From a virus: a DNA stretch of 21,709 nucleotides. Made by a program: the position numbers and the translations under genes. Shown in pieces: positions 14,041 through 21,585 of the stretch. Where the stretch lies: positions 1-21,709 of IMG/VR virus record IMGVR_UViG_3300020109_000149; one strand, given 5' to 3'. The notes under the pieces are model-generated. The model had not been told where the DNA came from. It was given only the letters and a program-made list of their open reading frames with translations, and did no database searches. Position 1 is the stretch's first letter; the number at the start of each line of letters is the position of its first letter.

Positions 14041-14501
14041 TAGACTCCTGAGCAACGCTTATTACCATCCAAACCTGCTATTCTTCCTTTACAAACAGAC
14101 ACTGCATACCCATTAGCGTAAGCAGAAGGGTAAACTTTGAATTTTGCTTTTGCCGCCGCTTTACCTCTGGCACAAAGTTTTGTACCTGTTTTTTTCCTTC
14201 CCTCCTGAAGATCCTCGTATTCGATGTACGTATCCTCGACTCTCATATGATTCATAAAAAAATCAAAAACTTGATCCATATTTGTTTTAGCTTCACTAAT
14301 ATGGTCATCAGCCCAATCATGACCTTTTTGAATTATGGAATCAATCATGTCAGGATCCATACTCAATATTATATCTGCTTGTCTTTTAATTTGCTCCAAA
14401 TTAGAAAAAGTCATGTAATTTTCCATTCTATTCTCTTGGAGGACTTTTTTTACTATATCACTTAGTTGTGACTCTGATATTTTTACTATTTTCTGTGCCA
14501 T
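14034..14501 (-). CDS. Basic protein with a conserved KLCARGKAAAK-type C-terminal module
   Basis: This 155-residue protein has two parts. The N-terminus, ISESQLSDIVKKVLQE, is a short amphipathic helix ending in an L-x-E site. The C-terminus from about residue 106 carries KLCARGKAAAKAKFKVYPSA, followed by YANGYAVSVCKGRI and two further cysteines near the end. This C-terminal motif recurs in many T4-like and other large phages and some giant viruses; I know no assigned function. It starts inside the stop of the 16027 gene (TAATG), so translation is coupled to that structural gene. Virion or head-internal location is inferred from the operon and the N-terminal peptide. Confidence 0.85.
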   Translation of the reverse strand: MAQKIVKISESQLSDIVKKVLQENRMENYMTFSNLEQIKRQADIILSMDPDMIDSIIQKGHDWADDHISEAKTNMDQVFDFFMNHMRVEDTYIEYEDLQEGRKKTGTKLCARGKAAAKAKFKVYPSAYANGYAVSVCKGRIAGLDGNKRCSGVYC

Positions 14502-16027
14502 TATTTTTTATTTACGATTTGAAATTGTAATTGTTTCTTATAAGTATCTTTCTCTCCGTTAGTATTCACTCTTATGTCAACAAAATATTCATTTGGTATT
14601 TTATCTCTCATATCAAATATGAAATAAAATTCATTAGGGGTTCTGTTAATCTTAGTCCAGTTTTGTACTTGCACTTCCGTTTGACCTTCCATGACATAGA
14701 TACGATAGTAAGCTTCAACGTTTTGTAGTACAGTGTTGGAAGTATATGCTTTTTTTACCACCACACCAACTTTTCTAATGTCTGTGTTTAGGATCTTTTC
14801 ATTTTGATTGATACCGTAAAAACTGAAACCAAACTGAGATGGATCCTGTGATTGAGATCCAATTATTATATTTGCTTGGATTGGTTGTAAAACGAATTGA
14901 TTTTTGACTGCGGGTAAGTTTTCACCGTCGAGAATTATCTCTGACCAATTGTCGTAGAATATACAAGGTGTTGAGTATGATCCCAAAGAGTTTGGTACTG
15001 ATACTTCATATACTCCTTTTGTTACCAAACAAGTGGTAAGATCGTTTAGATCAGGTACCACCACACCATTTGCGTCCAAAATATCAACCGTTGGAGGTTC
15101 ATCTAAATTAACAAAGTCACCATTTTGATATACGTAAAGATAGAGTTTGTTGATCCTACCTTTAGTAAATGTATTTCTATCATCGTCAATCAAATCATCA
15201 TAGTTTGTCAACAGATATGGTTGGTAGAAAGTTTGTGTATGTCTAGAAAAAAACCCAACACTATAGTTTTCAGTCAGGCCAGTAATATTTTCAATTTGAG
15301 GCACGTAAGCAATACCCCAACCTGTAGATCCAGTTGTTCCTCCACTCAAAATAGAATTAATCTCATTGGTCATGTCAAAATTGATATCTTCATCTCCGAA
15401 CTCGAAATGCTGTATATCAATAATTGTAAGAGCTGAATAATTTAGACCCGATAGTGATCCTATTTGTGAGTTACTATTGTCATATATTCCAGGATATGAC
15501 CAATTTTCAATTGTGGTTCTCGCACTCCAATTTGAAGGTCTTTCTGAAAATGCTTTGTCTGTAAAAACTACGTTCGGTGAAAGTTGTCCTGTTGCAGAGT
15601 TTCGTGTCATTGCGAAAGGATAAAAATCATAGCCTACACCCTCGTCCCAATTTTGTGGGGATCCTGTGCTTCCTGAATATTTGGGAATTTTGAAAAGAAT
15701 CAAATCGAATGATGTAGCTCTTCGTGCACCATCTGACATGAAACCATTGAGTAATTCCTCATCAAATGAAGATGTGTTTGTCATTGTCAAGGTATGAGTG
15801 ATTCCTGTGTATCCGCTAGTACATCCTGTAGATATCTCCCCCGACTGAACTTTCTCAGTCAAAGAAGTTATATCTAAATCAAATATAAATCTTGAAAAAC
15901 CAGCAGGAGGTAAAATTTGTTGACTTGTTCCAAAATTTAATTGCATGACAGGATTCCTTCCTGTATTCACAAGATTATTTTGGACAATTGTATTGTTCTT
16001 GCTAAAATATGATCTGAAAATTGACAT
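14501..16027 (-). CDS. Large beta-rich structural protein (tail/baseplate region)
   Basis: This 508-residue protein is a probable virion component. It is dominated by predicted strands with Gly/Ser/Thr-rich loops (for example SGGTTGSTGWG near residues 229-239). Residues around 260-280 contain FFSRHTQTFYQPYLLTNYDD, a pattern resembling DNRLRE-type beta-sandwich domains, and the C-terminal third (PTVDILDANG onwards) resembles Ig-like domains. No enzyme motif is visible. I chose ATG 16027; a TTG one codon earlier is in frame. It follows the gp5-like gene by 19 nt and overlaps the next gene by 1 nt. A tail fibre or baseplate decoration is the likeliest role. Confidence 0.8.
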   Translation of the reverse strand: MSIFRSYFSKNNTIVQNNLVNTGRNPVMQLNFGTSQQILPPAGFSRFIFDLDITSLTEKVQSGEISTGCTSGYTGITHTLTMTNTSSFDEELLNGFMSDGARRATSFDLILFKIPKYSGSTGSPQNWDEGVGYDFYPFAMTRNSATGQLSPNVVFTDKAFSERPSNWSARTTIENWSYPGIYDNSNSQIGSLSGLNYSALTIIDIQHFEFGDEDINFDMTNEINSILSGGTTGSTGWGIAYVPQIENITGLTENYSVGFFSRHTQTFYQPYLLTNYDDLIDDDRNTFTKGRINKLYLYVYQNGDFVNLDEPPTVDILDANGVVVPDLNDLTTCLVTKGVYEVSVPNSLGSYSTPCIFYDNWSEIILDGENLPAVKNQFVLQPIQANIIIGSQSQDPSQFGFSFYGINQNEKILNTDIRKVGVVVKKAYTSNTVLQNVEAYYRIYVMEGQTEVQVQNWTKINRTPNEFYFIFDMRDKIPNEYFVDIRVNTNGEKDTYKKQLQFQIVNKK

Positions 16028-16038
16028 CAACCTTTATC

Positions 16039-16046
16039 AATAAATA
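16039..16046 (-). promoter_or_regulatory. TATTTATT, near match to the late-promoter-like motif
   Basis: The minus strand reads TATTTATT, one mismatch from TATTTATA, filling the short gap between the gp5-like gene and the structural gene, 11 nt before ATG 16027. Confidence 0.35.
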
Positions 16047-17519
16047 TCAATTGATTCTAATATTACTGTTGAGAATTTTTTGAGACCCTTGTTGTATTTC
16101 TTGAAGGATATCTTGAACTGAAGTCCCATTTGTGGCAATAGTGGTTGGGGGGAGTTGATGATAAGGGTGTGAATGACCAACCAAAAATTTTACAATCAAA
16201 CTTAGGAGCTTGAGTAACTCTTCACCTCTAACACTACTTGATGTGCTATTTATTATCTCGTCCACAAATTTGTTTTGATCAATACCATATAAAGTTCCAT
16301 CAAGATTGATAATTGGTTTTCCTGGTATTTGTGATTTGTGTGACAAAAAATACAAAATATCACCGCCCAAAGTGGAAATCGACTGAGGATCTGACGTATA
16401 TTCAATTAATGGTTCTACTACCCTTTTGGGGGAGAATTGTTGACCATAAGCGTTTTTAAAAAATACTAAACCTGAACCAGTAACACTAGCGGTAGGGTTC
16501 GGTAAAACTTGTGTATACAAGAATGATACGTTGGTCAAGGTGTCATCTGTTGTTGGAGCAGTGGATGATAGATATTTTGATATTGTAATACTAGGTCTGA
16601 AGAAAAAAGGTGTATCCTTGTTATTATTATATGCCTGAAGTGTTGTGTTAATTTTAAGTATTACATCCGACATGGATAAGCTCTCGATTCTGATGACTTC
16701 CGACAAAACAGTATTATTATAATCTTTCGATAAACTGAATTCATCATTTGTTAGAACATCGCCTTGAAATTTGAAGATATTGATTTCCCCATTAAAAACG
16801 TTTTGTTTGTTTTCAGGATTGTATAACGTATATTCTATCAAGTATTTAACAGGTAGAATGACTTCAAGAAGTGTTTTATATTTTTTGAATCCGTTTTGTC
16901 TTTTTGTTTGGTTGAATTGTGATAATTGTATAAAGGCTCGTCTATTGTATGCCACAGGAAATTCCCTTGGGTTTGTGCTAAATGTCTTTCCCGCTCTTAG
17001 GAGTACTTCATTACTTTTCAACACCATGTCAGCAGTTCCTCTACCGAGAATAGCGTTGTCGCCAGGTTCTGGAAAAACACCCTTACTTTTGTCATCTTTG
17101 TAAGTCCCTGTGAATTTGTCCTTTATAGATGGATATTGTTCATATTGAAGACCTGTACCAAGCATACTGTTTGACCCTTGGTTATCCTGCCTTGATGTAA
17201 GCAAGGGTGAGGAGTATGGACCTTGAATGTAAAATTGATTTGAGTATTGAATACGAGGATTCTGATAAATAATCTGAACCATCTCGGTTGGTTTCGGAGT
17301 TTGGCTTATAAAGAATGGTAAAAGAGGTAAAAATACAAATGGGTCTTTTGTGGTCCAAGGATCATTAATTTCATTCCAGTCAGGAATTGCATTGTAAATC
17401 GCTTGAACATTATCTGTTTGAGCTGATGCTCTGATCCTTCCAAGCATGAGTGGGTCTTGATCATCAAAGACGTTTGCTTGAAATAGTATTTTTGAATATA
17501 TCAAATTAGGGTCAATCAT
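16047..17519 (-). CDS. gp5-like baseplate hub/spike protein with N-terminal OB-fold
   Basis: This 490-residue protein probably belongs to the central baseplate spike. Residues about 15-100 have the hallmark of a gp5/VgrG-type OB-fold: DDQDPLMLGRIRASAQ, then PDWNEINDPW and FVFLPLLPFF, with TEMVQIIYQNP. Next comes GDNAILGRGTADMVLKSNEV and LLRAGK, a motif common in baseplate OB proteins. No lysozyme domain as in T4 gp5 is visible; the middle is of unknown fold, and the C-terminus has HSHPYHQLPP at about 449-458. I chose ATG 17519, which overlaps the upstream stop as TGATG; a GTG one codon earlier is possible. Baseplate function is well supported; equivalence to gp5 specifically is less sure. Confidence 0.82.
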   Translation of the reverse strand: MIDPNLIYSKILFQANVFDDQDPLMLGRIRASAQTDNVQAIYNAIPDWNEINDPWTTKDPFVFLPLLPFFISQTPKPTEMVQIIYQNPRIQYSNQFYIQGPYSSPLLTSRQDNQGSNSMLGTGLQYEQYPSIKDKFTGTYKDDKSKGVFPEPGDNAILGRGTADMVLKSNEVLLRAGKTFSTNPREFPVAYNRRAFIQLSQFNQTKRQNGFKKYKTLLEVILPVKYLIEYTLYNPENKQNVFNGEINIFKFQGDVLTNDEFSLSKDYNNTVLSEVIRIESLSMSDVILKINTTLQAYNNNKDTPFFFRPSITISKYLSSTAPTTDDTLTNVSFLYTQVLPNPTASVTGSGLVFFKNAYGQQFSPKRVVEPLIEYTSDPQSISTLGGDILYFLSHKSQIPGKPIINLDGTLYGIDQNKFVDEIINSTSSSVRGEELLKLLSLIVKFLVGHSHPYHQLPPTTIATNGTSVQDILQEIQQGSQKILNSNIRIN

Positions 17520-17713
17520 CACGTTCTTTTTTCATATTCCTCCAAAATTAAATTATATGTTTCCTCAACCTTATCGAAATAGTGTGTCAAATTTATAATT
17601 TCTTTTTTTATATTTTCATGTTCTAAACTAAGATGCTGCATCATATCAACCATTTTTTTGTTTGGCGTATTTTTCAGATCCTTAATGCTTTCTCTAATTT
17701 CTTCAAAGTTCAT
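17519..17713 (-). CDS. Small coiled-coil protein in the tail operon
   Basis: This 64-residue, almost fully helical protein has heptad-like spacing of Leu/Ile/Met through NKKMVDMMQHLSLEHE and the C-terminal half. I do not recognise it. It starts 1 nt after the stop of the large 17715 gene and its stop overlaps the start of the gp5-like gene as TGATG, so it is translationally coupled on both sides. The tight packing argues that it is a genuine gene, perhaps a small chaperone or baseplate component. Confidence 0.75.
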   Translation of the reverse strand: MNFEEIRESIKDLKNTPNKKMVDMMQHLSLEHENIKKEIINLTHYFDKVEETYNLILEEYEKRT

Positions 17714-17714
17714 A

Positions 17715-19643
17715 TTAAAATTTTTTTCCGCTCATAGTTAATTGTCCTGGTCTTCCTGATGGTAGAATAATATCAGGGGGTATTGCAACTTGTACGTATC
17801 CTGAGGACGCTTCGGATATTTCTTGGCCTGTCTGTCTCGCCAACTCAGCAATCAACCCAAAATTAGGAGTCCCATCAGCATTTGGACCCGTTGGTAAACC
17901 AAATTTCTGTAATTGTTCGATTACATTTATGGTTGTACCCTCAGGAGTGGTTCCACCAAGAAGAGGAGATAAAAGCATCAGTGGGTATGGTATTTTTAAT
18001 CCCAATCCTCTTTGAATAATACCAAGTATACTTAAAATATTATCAATCAGAGATTTACATTTTCTGTAATCATCGATGAGAATAGCTATTGCAGTAACAA
18101 CTTCCAAAAGAGAAGCAATCATCTGATATTGTTTCATAACTTTAGATTTCGATATATCTCTTAAGACAGATTGAACGAGGACTAATAAATCTCTTTTTAT
18201 AATCTCGAAGAGTTCCTCAACAAAAAGGGAACCAACTTTCGATACGAAAGAAATGAAGAATTTTTTGAATTTAATTAAAAATTCTTCCAAAGATTTTAAT
18301 TCTGCCACATATTCATTACCAATCGATATTGCCATGATAAAAATTGGTAGTAGTACCTTTGGAGACAACACCGTTGCAACGATTGCCAAAGGAATTTTTG
18401 ATAAAAGGTCTTCATCTATTTTCAACTTTACATTAAAATCGTTCGGAATTTTTAATTTCCAAGAAGGATCATCGGACGTAGAATTGATAATTTTTTCGAT
18501 GTTGGCTTGTAAAACTTTCGGGTCATCAATATTCTCCGTGTTGATAGCATCCAACATTTGATTAACAATGTTATTGTAATCTACCTCTACCTTTAAGTTA
18601 TTACATTCAACAAATTCTAAAGACCGTAATTGAATATTTGAAATTTTGTTTTCAATAAATGCCCTATCTACATCAGTCATCTCAAAAAATGAATCATCGA
18701 CTCCGTCCAATTCAGCAACTTTAGATATACCACTTACATCAATTTCTTTTCTGTTATCGAAACATAAACCTAATACTCTTTGGACAATTAATCCAAATTT
18801 AGTTTTTGATTCTATATCTCCGGAGCCGATTGTTGCTTTAATATCCACAGCGTTTGTCAAAAGGTTCACAATTTCGGACATGATATTAGTAGAGTCCATA
18901 ATCCTAATTGTGGACATGTAATCAGAAAGAAACTCACCGACATTACCTTGGGATTGTCTTTGTTCAAGTTTGACTTTGAAAAAATCACCAGTAACCCCTC
19001 TAGCGTTTTGAGTAACATAACTTATGTCAAAAAGTTTCTGTTGTGATGAACCTAAGTAAGGATTTCCAAAAAATGAGGAAAAGGTCTGACCCGGTGATTG
19101 AGTTCTGTTATAAAGTTCTTTATTCATGGAAAAAGGGAACTCTCCGAAAATGGGAGTATTTTTTTCATAAAGAAGTTTACCTATACTAGAGTTAGGATCT
19201 GTTTTTAATTTTCCAAATATATCAATTACCTGAACAGGAATGAAAATGGATGAAGATGTATTGTATTTTTGTTCTTGAGCACAACCCACAGCTTTCAACA
19301 TCTCATTATCCATGATTTGTTTAATTTTTGGTTCACATCTTGTATATGCCTCTAAAAATTTCTTTTTTATATCACCCAAAAAACCTGTCCCTGATCCAGC
19401 ATTTTCTTTTGCAAGACTCATAAGATTTTGTAGTTGTGACTGACCTTGTCTTTGATATCTTTTTTTTTGTTCTTTGAGTTTTTCTAGTGGAGATAGTAGG
19501 TTATTATCAAATTGATCAAACGGTATTTTTTGATTTGAAGCTTCAAGATTTTTTGCTGCGTCAGAAACCTCTCTGAATGTTTTCAGAGATTTGATTTTTT
19601 CTTGAGCTTTTTGGTAGGAATTATTTAAATCTAAAGAGGGCAT
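17715..19643 (-). CDS. Large structural protein with hydrophobic segments (baseplate/tail region)
   Basis: This 642-residue protein is not recognised. Its N-terminus is helical and charged (1-90). The middle (130-350) is mixed. Residues 416-441 form a strongly hydrophobic stretch (IPLAIVATVLS, then LLPIFIMAIS), followed by long helical segments to about 545, including LLEVVTAIAILI at 512-523, and a Pro-rich hydrophobic piece PYPLMLLSPLLGG at 552-564. The C-terminus is extended, with IPPDIILPSGRPG. It precedes the coiled-coil and gp5-like genes with 1-nt spacing, so a baseplate or hub-linked role is inferred. The hydrophobic part may be buried in assembly or may insert into the host membrane; the sequence does not decide. 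Confidence 0.8.
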   Translation of the reverse strand: MPSLDLNNSYQKAQEKIKSLKTFREVSDAAKNLEASNQKIPFDQFDNNLLSPLEKLKEQKKRYQRQGQSQLQNLMSLAKENAGSGTGFLGDIKKKFLEAYTRCEPKIKQIMDNEMLKAVGCAQEQKYNTSSSIFIPVQVIDIFGKLKTDPNSSIGKLLYEKNTPIFGEFPFSMNKELYNRTQSPGQTFSSFFGNPYLGSSQQKLFDISYVTQNARGVTGDFFKVKLEQRQSQGNVGEFLSDYMSTIRIMDSTNIMSEIVNLLTNAVDIKATIGSGDIESKTKFGLIVQRVLGLCFDNRKEIDVSGISKVAELDGVDDSFFEMTDVDRAFIENKISNIQLRSLEFVECNNLKVEVDYNNIVNQMLDAINTENIDDPKVLQANIEKIINSTSDDPSWKLKIPNDFNVKLKIDEDLLSKIPLAIVATVLSPKVLLPIFIMAISIGNEYVAELKSLEEFLIKFKKFFISFVSKVGSLFVEELFEIIKRDLLVLVQSVLRDISKSKVMKQYQMIASLLEVVTAIAILIDDYRKCKSLIDNILSILGIIQRGLGLKIPYPLMLLSPLLGGTTPEGTTINVIEQLQKFGLPTGPNADGTPNFGLIAELARQTGQEISEASSGYVQVAIPPDIILPSGRPGQLTMSGKKF

Positions 19644-19648
19644 TTAGG

Positions 19649-20011
19649 TTACAGTTTGTACGATCCCTCGTCACTATCCACTTCTTTTTGAATTAAATTT
19701 TGAATTAAATCGTCGTCCAAGTCAGACAATGAAAAACTCTCTTGCTGATTGTTAGACTTCTCCCATATCGAAGCTTGAAGTTTCGAAAGGCTTAACTTTT
19801 TTTCAACACAATCATTAATAATCTTTTGTTGTTTTTCTATCACAGGTCCTATTGTTTGCATATCCTCAGGATCTTTCATGAAAGACAACATTTTGTTTTG
19901 AACTCTTATTGCAGTATTTCTTTGTTCCACAAGTTCATTGTAAATTTCCTGCATTAGAGACAGAAGTGATTCTTTTGTAAAATTTATTTCTTTTCGTTGT
20001 GGACGAGGCAT
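19649..20011 (-). CDS. Small helical protein of unknown function, next to the late sigma gene
   Basis: This 120-residue protein is helical from about 13 to 90 (FTKESLLSLMQEIYNELVEQ and onward) and ends in an acidic tail with FSLSDLDDDLIQNLIQ. I do not recognise it. It begins 19 nt after the sigma factor stop and has its own TATTTATA motif 4 nt before its ATG. T4 gp33, the late-transcription co-activator, is of similar size (112 aa), so a gp33-like role can be considered, but no sequence match supports it. A small structural or adaptor protein of the tail operon is equally plausible. Confidence 0.7.
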   Translation of the reverse strand: MPRPQRKEINFTKESLLSLMQEIYNELVEQRNTAIRVQNKMLSFMKDPEDMQTIGPVIEKQQKIINDCVEKKLSLSKLQASIWEKSNNQQESFSLSDLDDDLIQNLIQKEVDSDEGSYKL

Positions 20012-20015
20012 ATTG

Positions 20016-20023
20016 TATAAATA
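20016..20023 (-). promoter_or_regulatory. TATTTATA motif (minus strand) after the late sigma gene
   Basis: The minus strand reads an exact TATTTATA in the 19-nt gap after the sigma factor gene, 4 nt before ATG 20011. It is the only exact minus-strand copy and keeps the sense orientation relative to its gene. Confidence 0.5.
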
Positions 20024-20030
20024 CTTTCAG

Positions 20031-20777
20031 TTAAATTTTCAATTTAGATTGGGTGAAAAGGTAGAGTCTCTTAAATCGTTTTATTGCACTTCTAATCTCT
20101 TTTGTACTCAAATTTGTCATTTCCCTGAGTGATAGTAATATCACATTTTTATTAAATTTGTTGTTGTCAGCGCCTGAGAAAATCAATTCGTAGTTCTCAA
20201 ATATATCTATCAAAGCATATCCGAGTTTCTGTTCGTTATCACTCAGAGACTCTGAATCCATAAACAATTTAAGATCATTGATATATTTTTTTATCAATCC
20301 CTCTACGTCTGAAACGTCGTCATCGATTCTATAAATCAAATCTGGTCTTTGTTCAAGAGATGAGGAAATGTCCTCATAACTCACCTTTCTATTAGTTTCT
20401 TTTTGGTCCTTGATTATTTGGCCCATTAGATAATTCTTACATATCGTACCGAAATAAGAATAAGCCTTTTTGTTTTTTGCGGGCTTGAATTTGTCCACTT
20501 TCGTCATTAAAAACGAATGTGTGTCGACATGGATTTCAACAAAATCCATGTCTTTACGATACAATCTATATCGTCTGATTATTGACGAAATCATCTTATC
20601 GAGAGGAGCCCGTAAGTATTCGTTGTAAATTTTGTTTTTTTCCTGCCACGTTTCAGCGACGAGGAAATTTCGAACCGCTGTTTCTTCTCTTACATCGAAA
20701 TAATTTTCTTTGACTGTTTTTCTACCTCTTTTTTTTGATAGTGTTTCTTCTGTTTGACCAGAAAGAATCTTGATCAT
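20031..20777 (-). CDS. Late-transcription sigma factor (T4 gp55-like)
   Basis: This 248-residue protein probably directs host RNA polymerase to phage late promoters. Residues about 52-125 resemble sigma region 2: YLRAPLDKMISSIIRRYRLY, a conserved-looking HSFLMTKVDKF, then AYSYFGTICKNYLMGQIIKD, comparable to the region 2.3/2.4 pattern A-Y-x-x-x-I-x-K-N in gp55-type factors. A C-terminal helical part with LREMTNLSTKEIRSAIKRFK (about 213-236) could be a second DNA- or polymerase-binding helix. T4 gp55 is 185 aa. The N-terminal 40 residues are basic. It overlaps the upstream glycosyltransferase gene as TAATG. The likely target is the TATTTATA motif found before several genes here; that link is inferred. 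Confidence 0.82.
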   Translation of the reverse strand: MIKILSGQTEETLSKKRGRKTVKENYFDVREETAVRNFLVAETWQEKNKIYNEYLRAPLDKMISSIIRRYRLYRKDMDFVEIHVDTHSFLMTKVDKFKPAKNKKAYSYFGTICKNYLMGQIIKDQKETNRKVSYEDISSSLEQRPDLIYRIDDDVSDVEGLIKKYINDLKLFMDSESLSDNEQKLGYALIDIFENYELIFSGADNNKFNKNVILLSLREMTNLSTKEIRSAIKRFKRLYLFTQSKLKI

Positions 20778-21583
20778 TATTCATTCGTTGTTTGGTATTT
20801 TATTGACCTATCGTCAACGAAGAAATATTCTTTTTTGGCGGTTTGTAGCCAAAATCTAACTTCGTCATCTGTAAGAATTGATTCTCCATTCTTATAATTC
20901 CAAAATATTGAACCCTCTCTTAAGTTTGTGTGCTTGTATCCTAATCTTGGAATAGACATAATTGTAACCGAATTATATGTCATTCTGAGTAAGAACTCAT
21001 AGATAAACGTAAGTTTTATTGAAGATTTGAATCCACCAAAGTCTTGAATTGAGTTTTTTCTCAAAACCATACCTGATGTTTGGAAGTTTGTGTAATCATT
21101 GAGTGTTTCATTTGTTAGATACCCCATTTCTTGAGAGAAGTTTGCCGCAAAAGAAGCTTCATTTGTAAATCCTTGGAACACTCCTTTATCATTCGTATCT
21201 ACAACGATTGGGAGAAATGCATCAACATTAGGGTACGCCTTCATGTATTTTGCAACATTCTTGAACCATATAGAGGAATACTCATCATCGAACTCAAAAA
21301 AAGACACCCAAGGGTTCTTGGCTTTTTCTACACCATAATTTACTTGAGAGCAAAAATTGGGTTCTTTCTCCCATACGTATTTGTTCACGTTGAGATCACC
21401 AAAGTCGTAGGAATCTAATACTTTTATAAGAGATTCCTCTTGAGTGTGAACAATAATTAACTCATCTATAGGTAATTGTTGATTCTTTAGAGATTGAATT
21501 GCTTTACCAAAAAATTCTGAGAAATCTCTAACAACTGCGGACTTTATAGGTAGTATAATCGAAACATTTAATTTTTCTGACAT
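20777..21583 (-). CDS. Family 2-like glycosyltransferase
   Basis: This 268-residue protein has a GT-A fold of the GT2 type. It opens with NVSIILPIK, followed by a helix and AIQSLKNQQLPIDELIIVHT, the usual nucleotide-sugar binding half. The metal/sugar motif appears as FFEFDDEYSS at about 115-124, with a DDE in place of the classic DxD. The acceptor half includes FQTSGMVLRKNSIQDFGGF and ends with YKHTNLREGS. Known roles of phage glycosyltransferases include DNA base modification and virion glycosylation; nothing here decides between them. It starts 2 nt after the stop of the partial gene on its right and overlaps the sigma factor gene, so it is in the same operon. Confidence 0.85.
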   Translation of the reverse strand: MSEKLNVSIILPIKSAVVRDFSEFFGKAIQSLKNQQLPIDELIIVHTQEESLIKVLDSYDFGDLNVNKYVWEKEPNFCSQVNYGVEKAKNPWVSFFEFDDEYSSIWFKNVAKYMKAYPNVDAFLPIVVDTNDKGVFQGFTNEASFAANFSQEMGYLTNETLNDYTNFQTSGMVLRKNSIQDFGGFKSSIKLTFIYEFLLRMTYNSVTIMSIPRLGYKHTNLREGSIFWNYKNGESILTDDEVRFWLQTAKKEYFFVDDRSIKYQTTNE

Positions 21584-21585
21584 AA

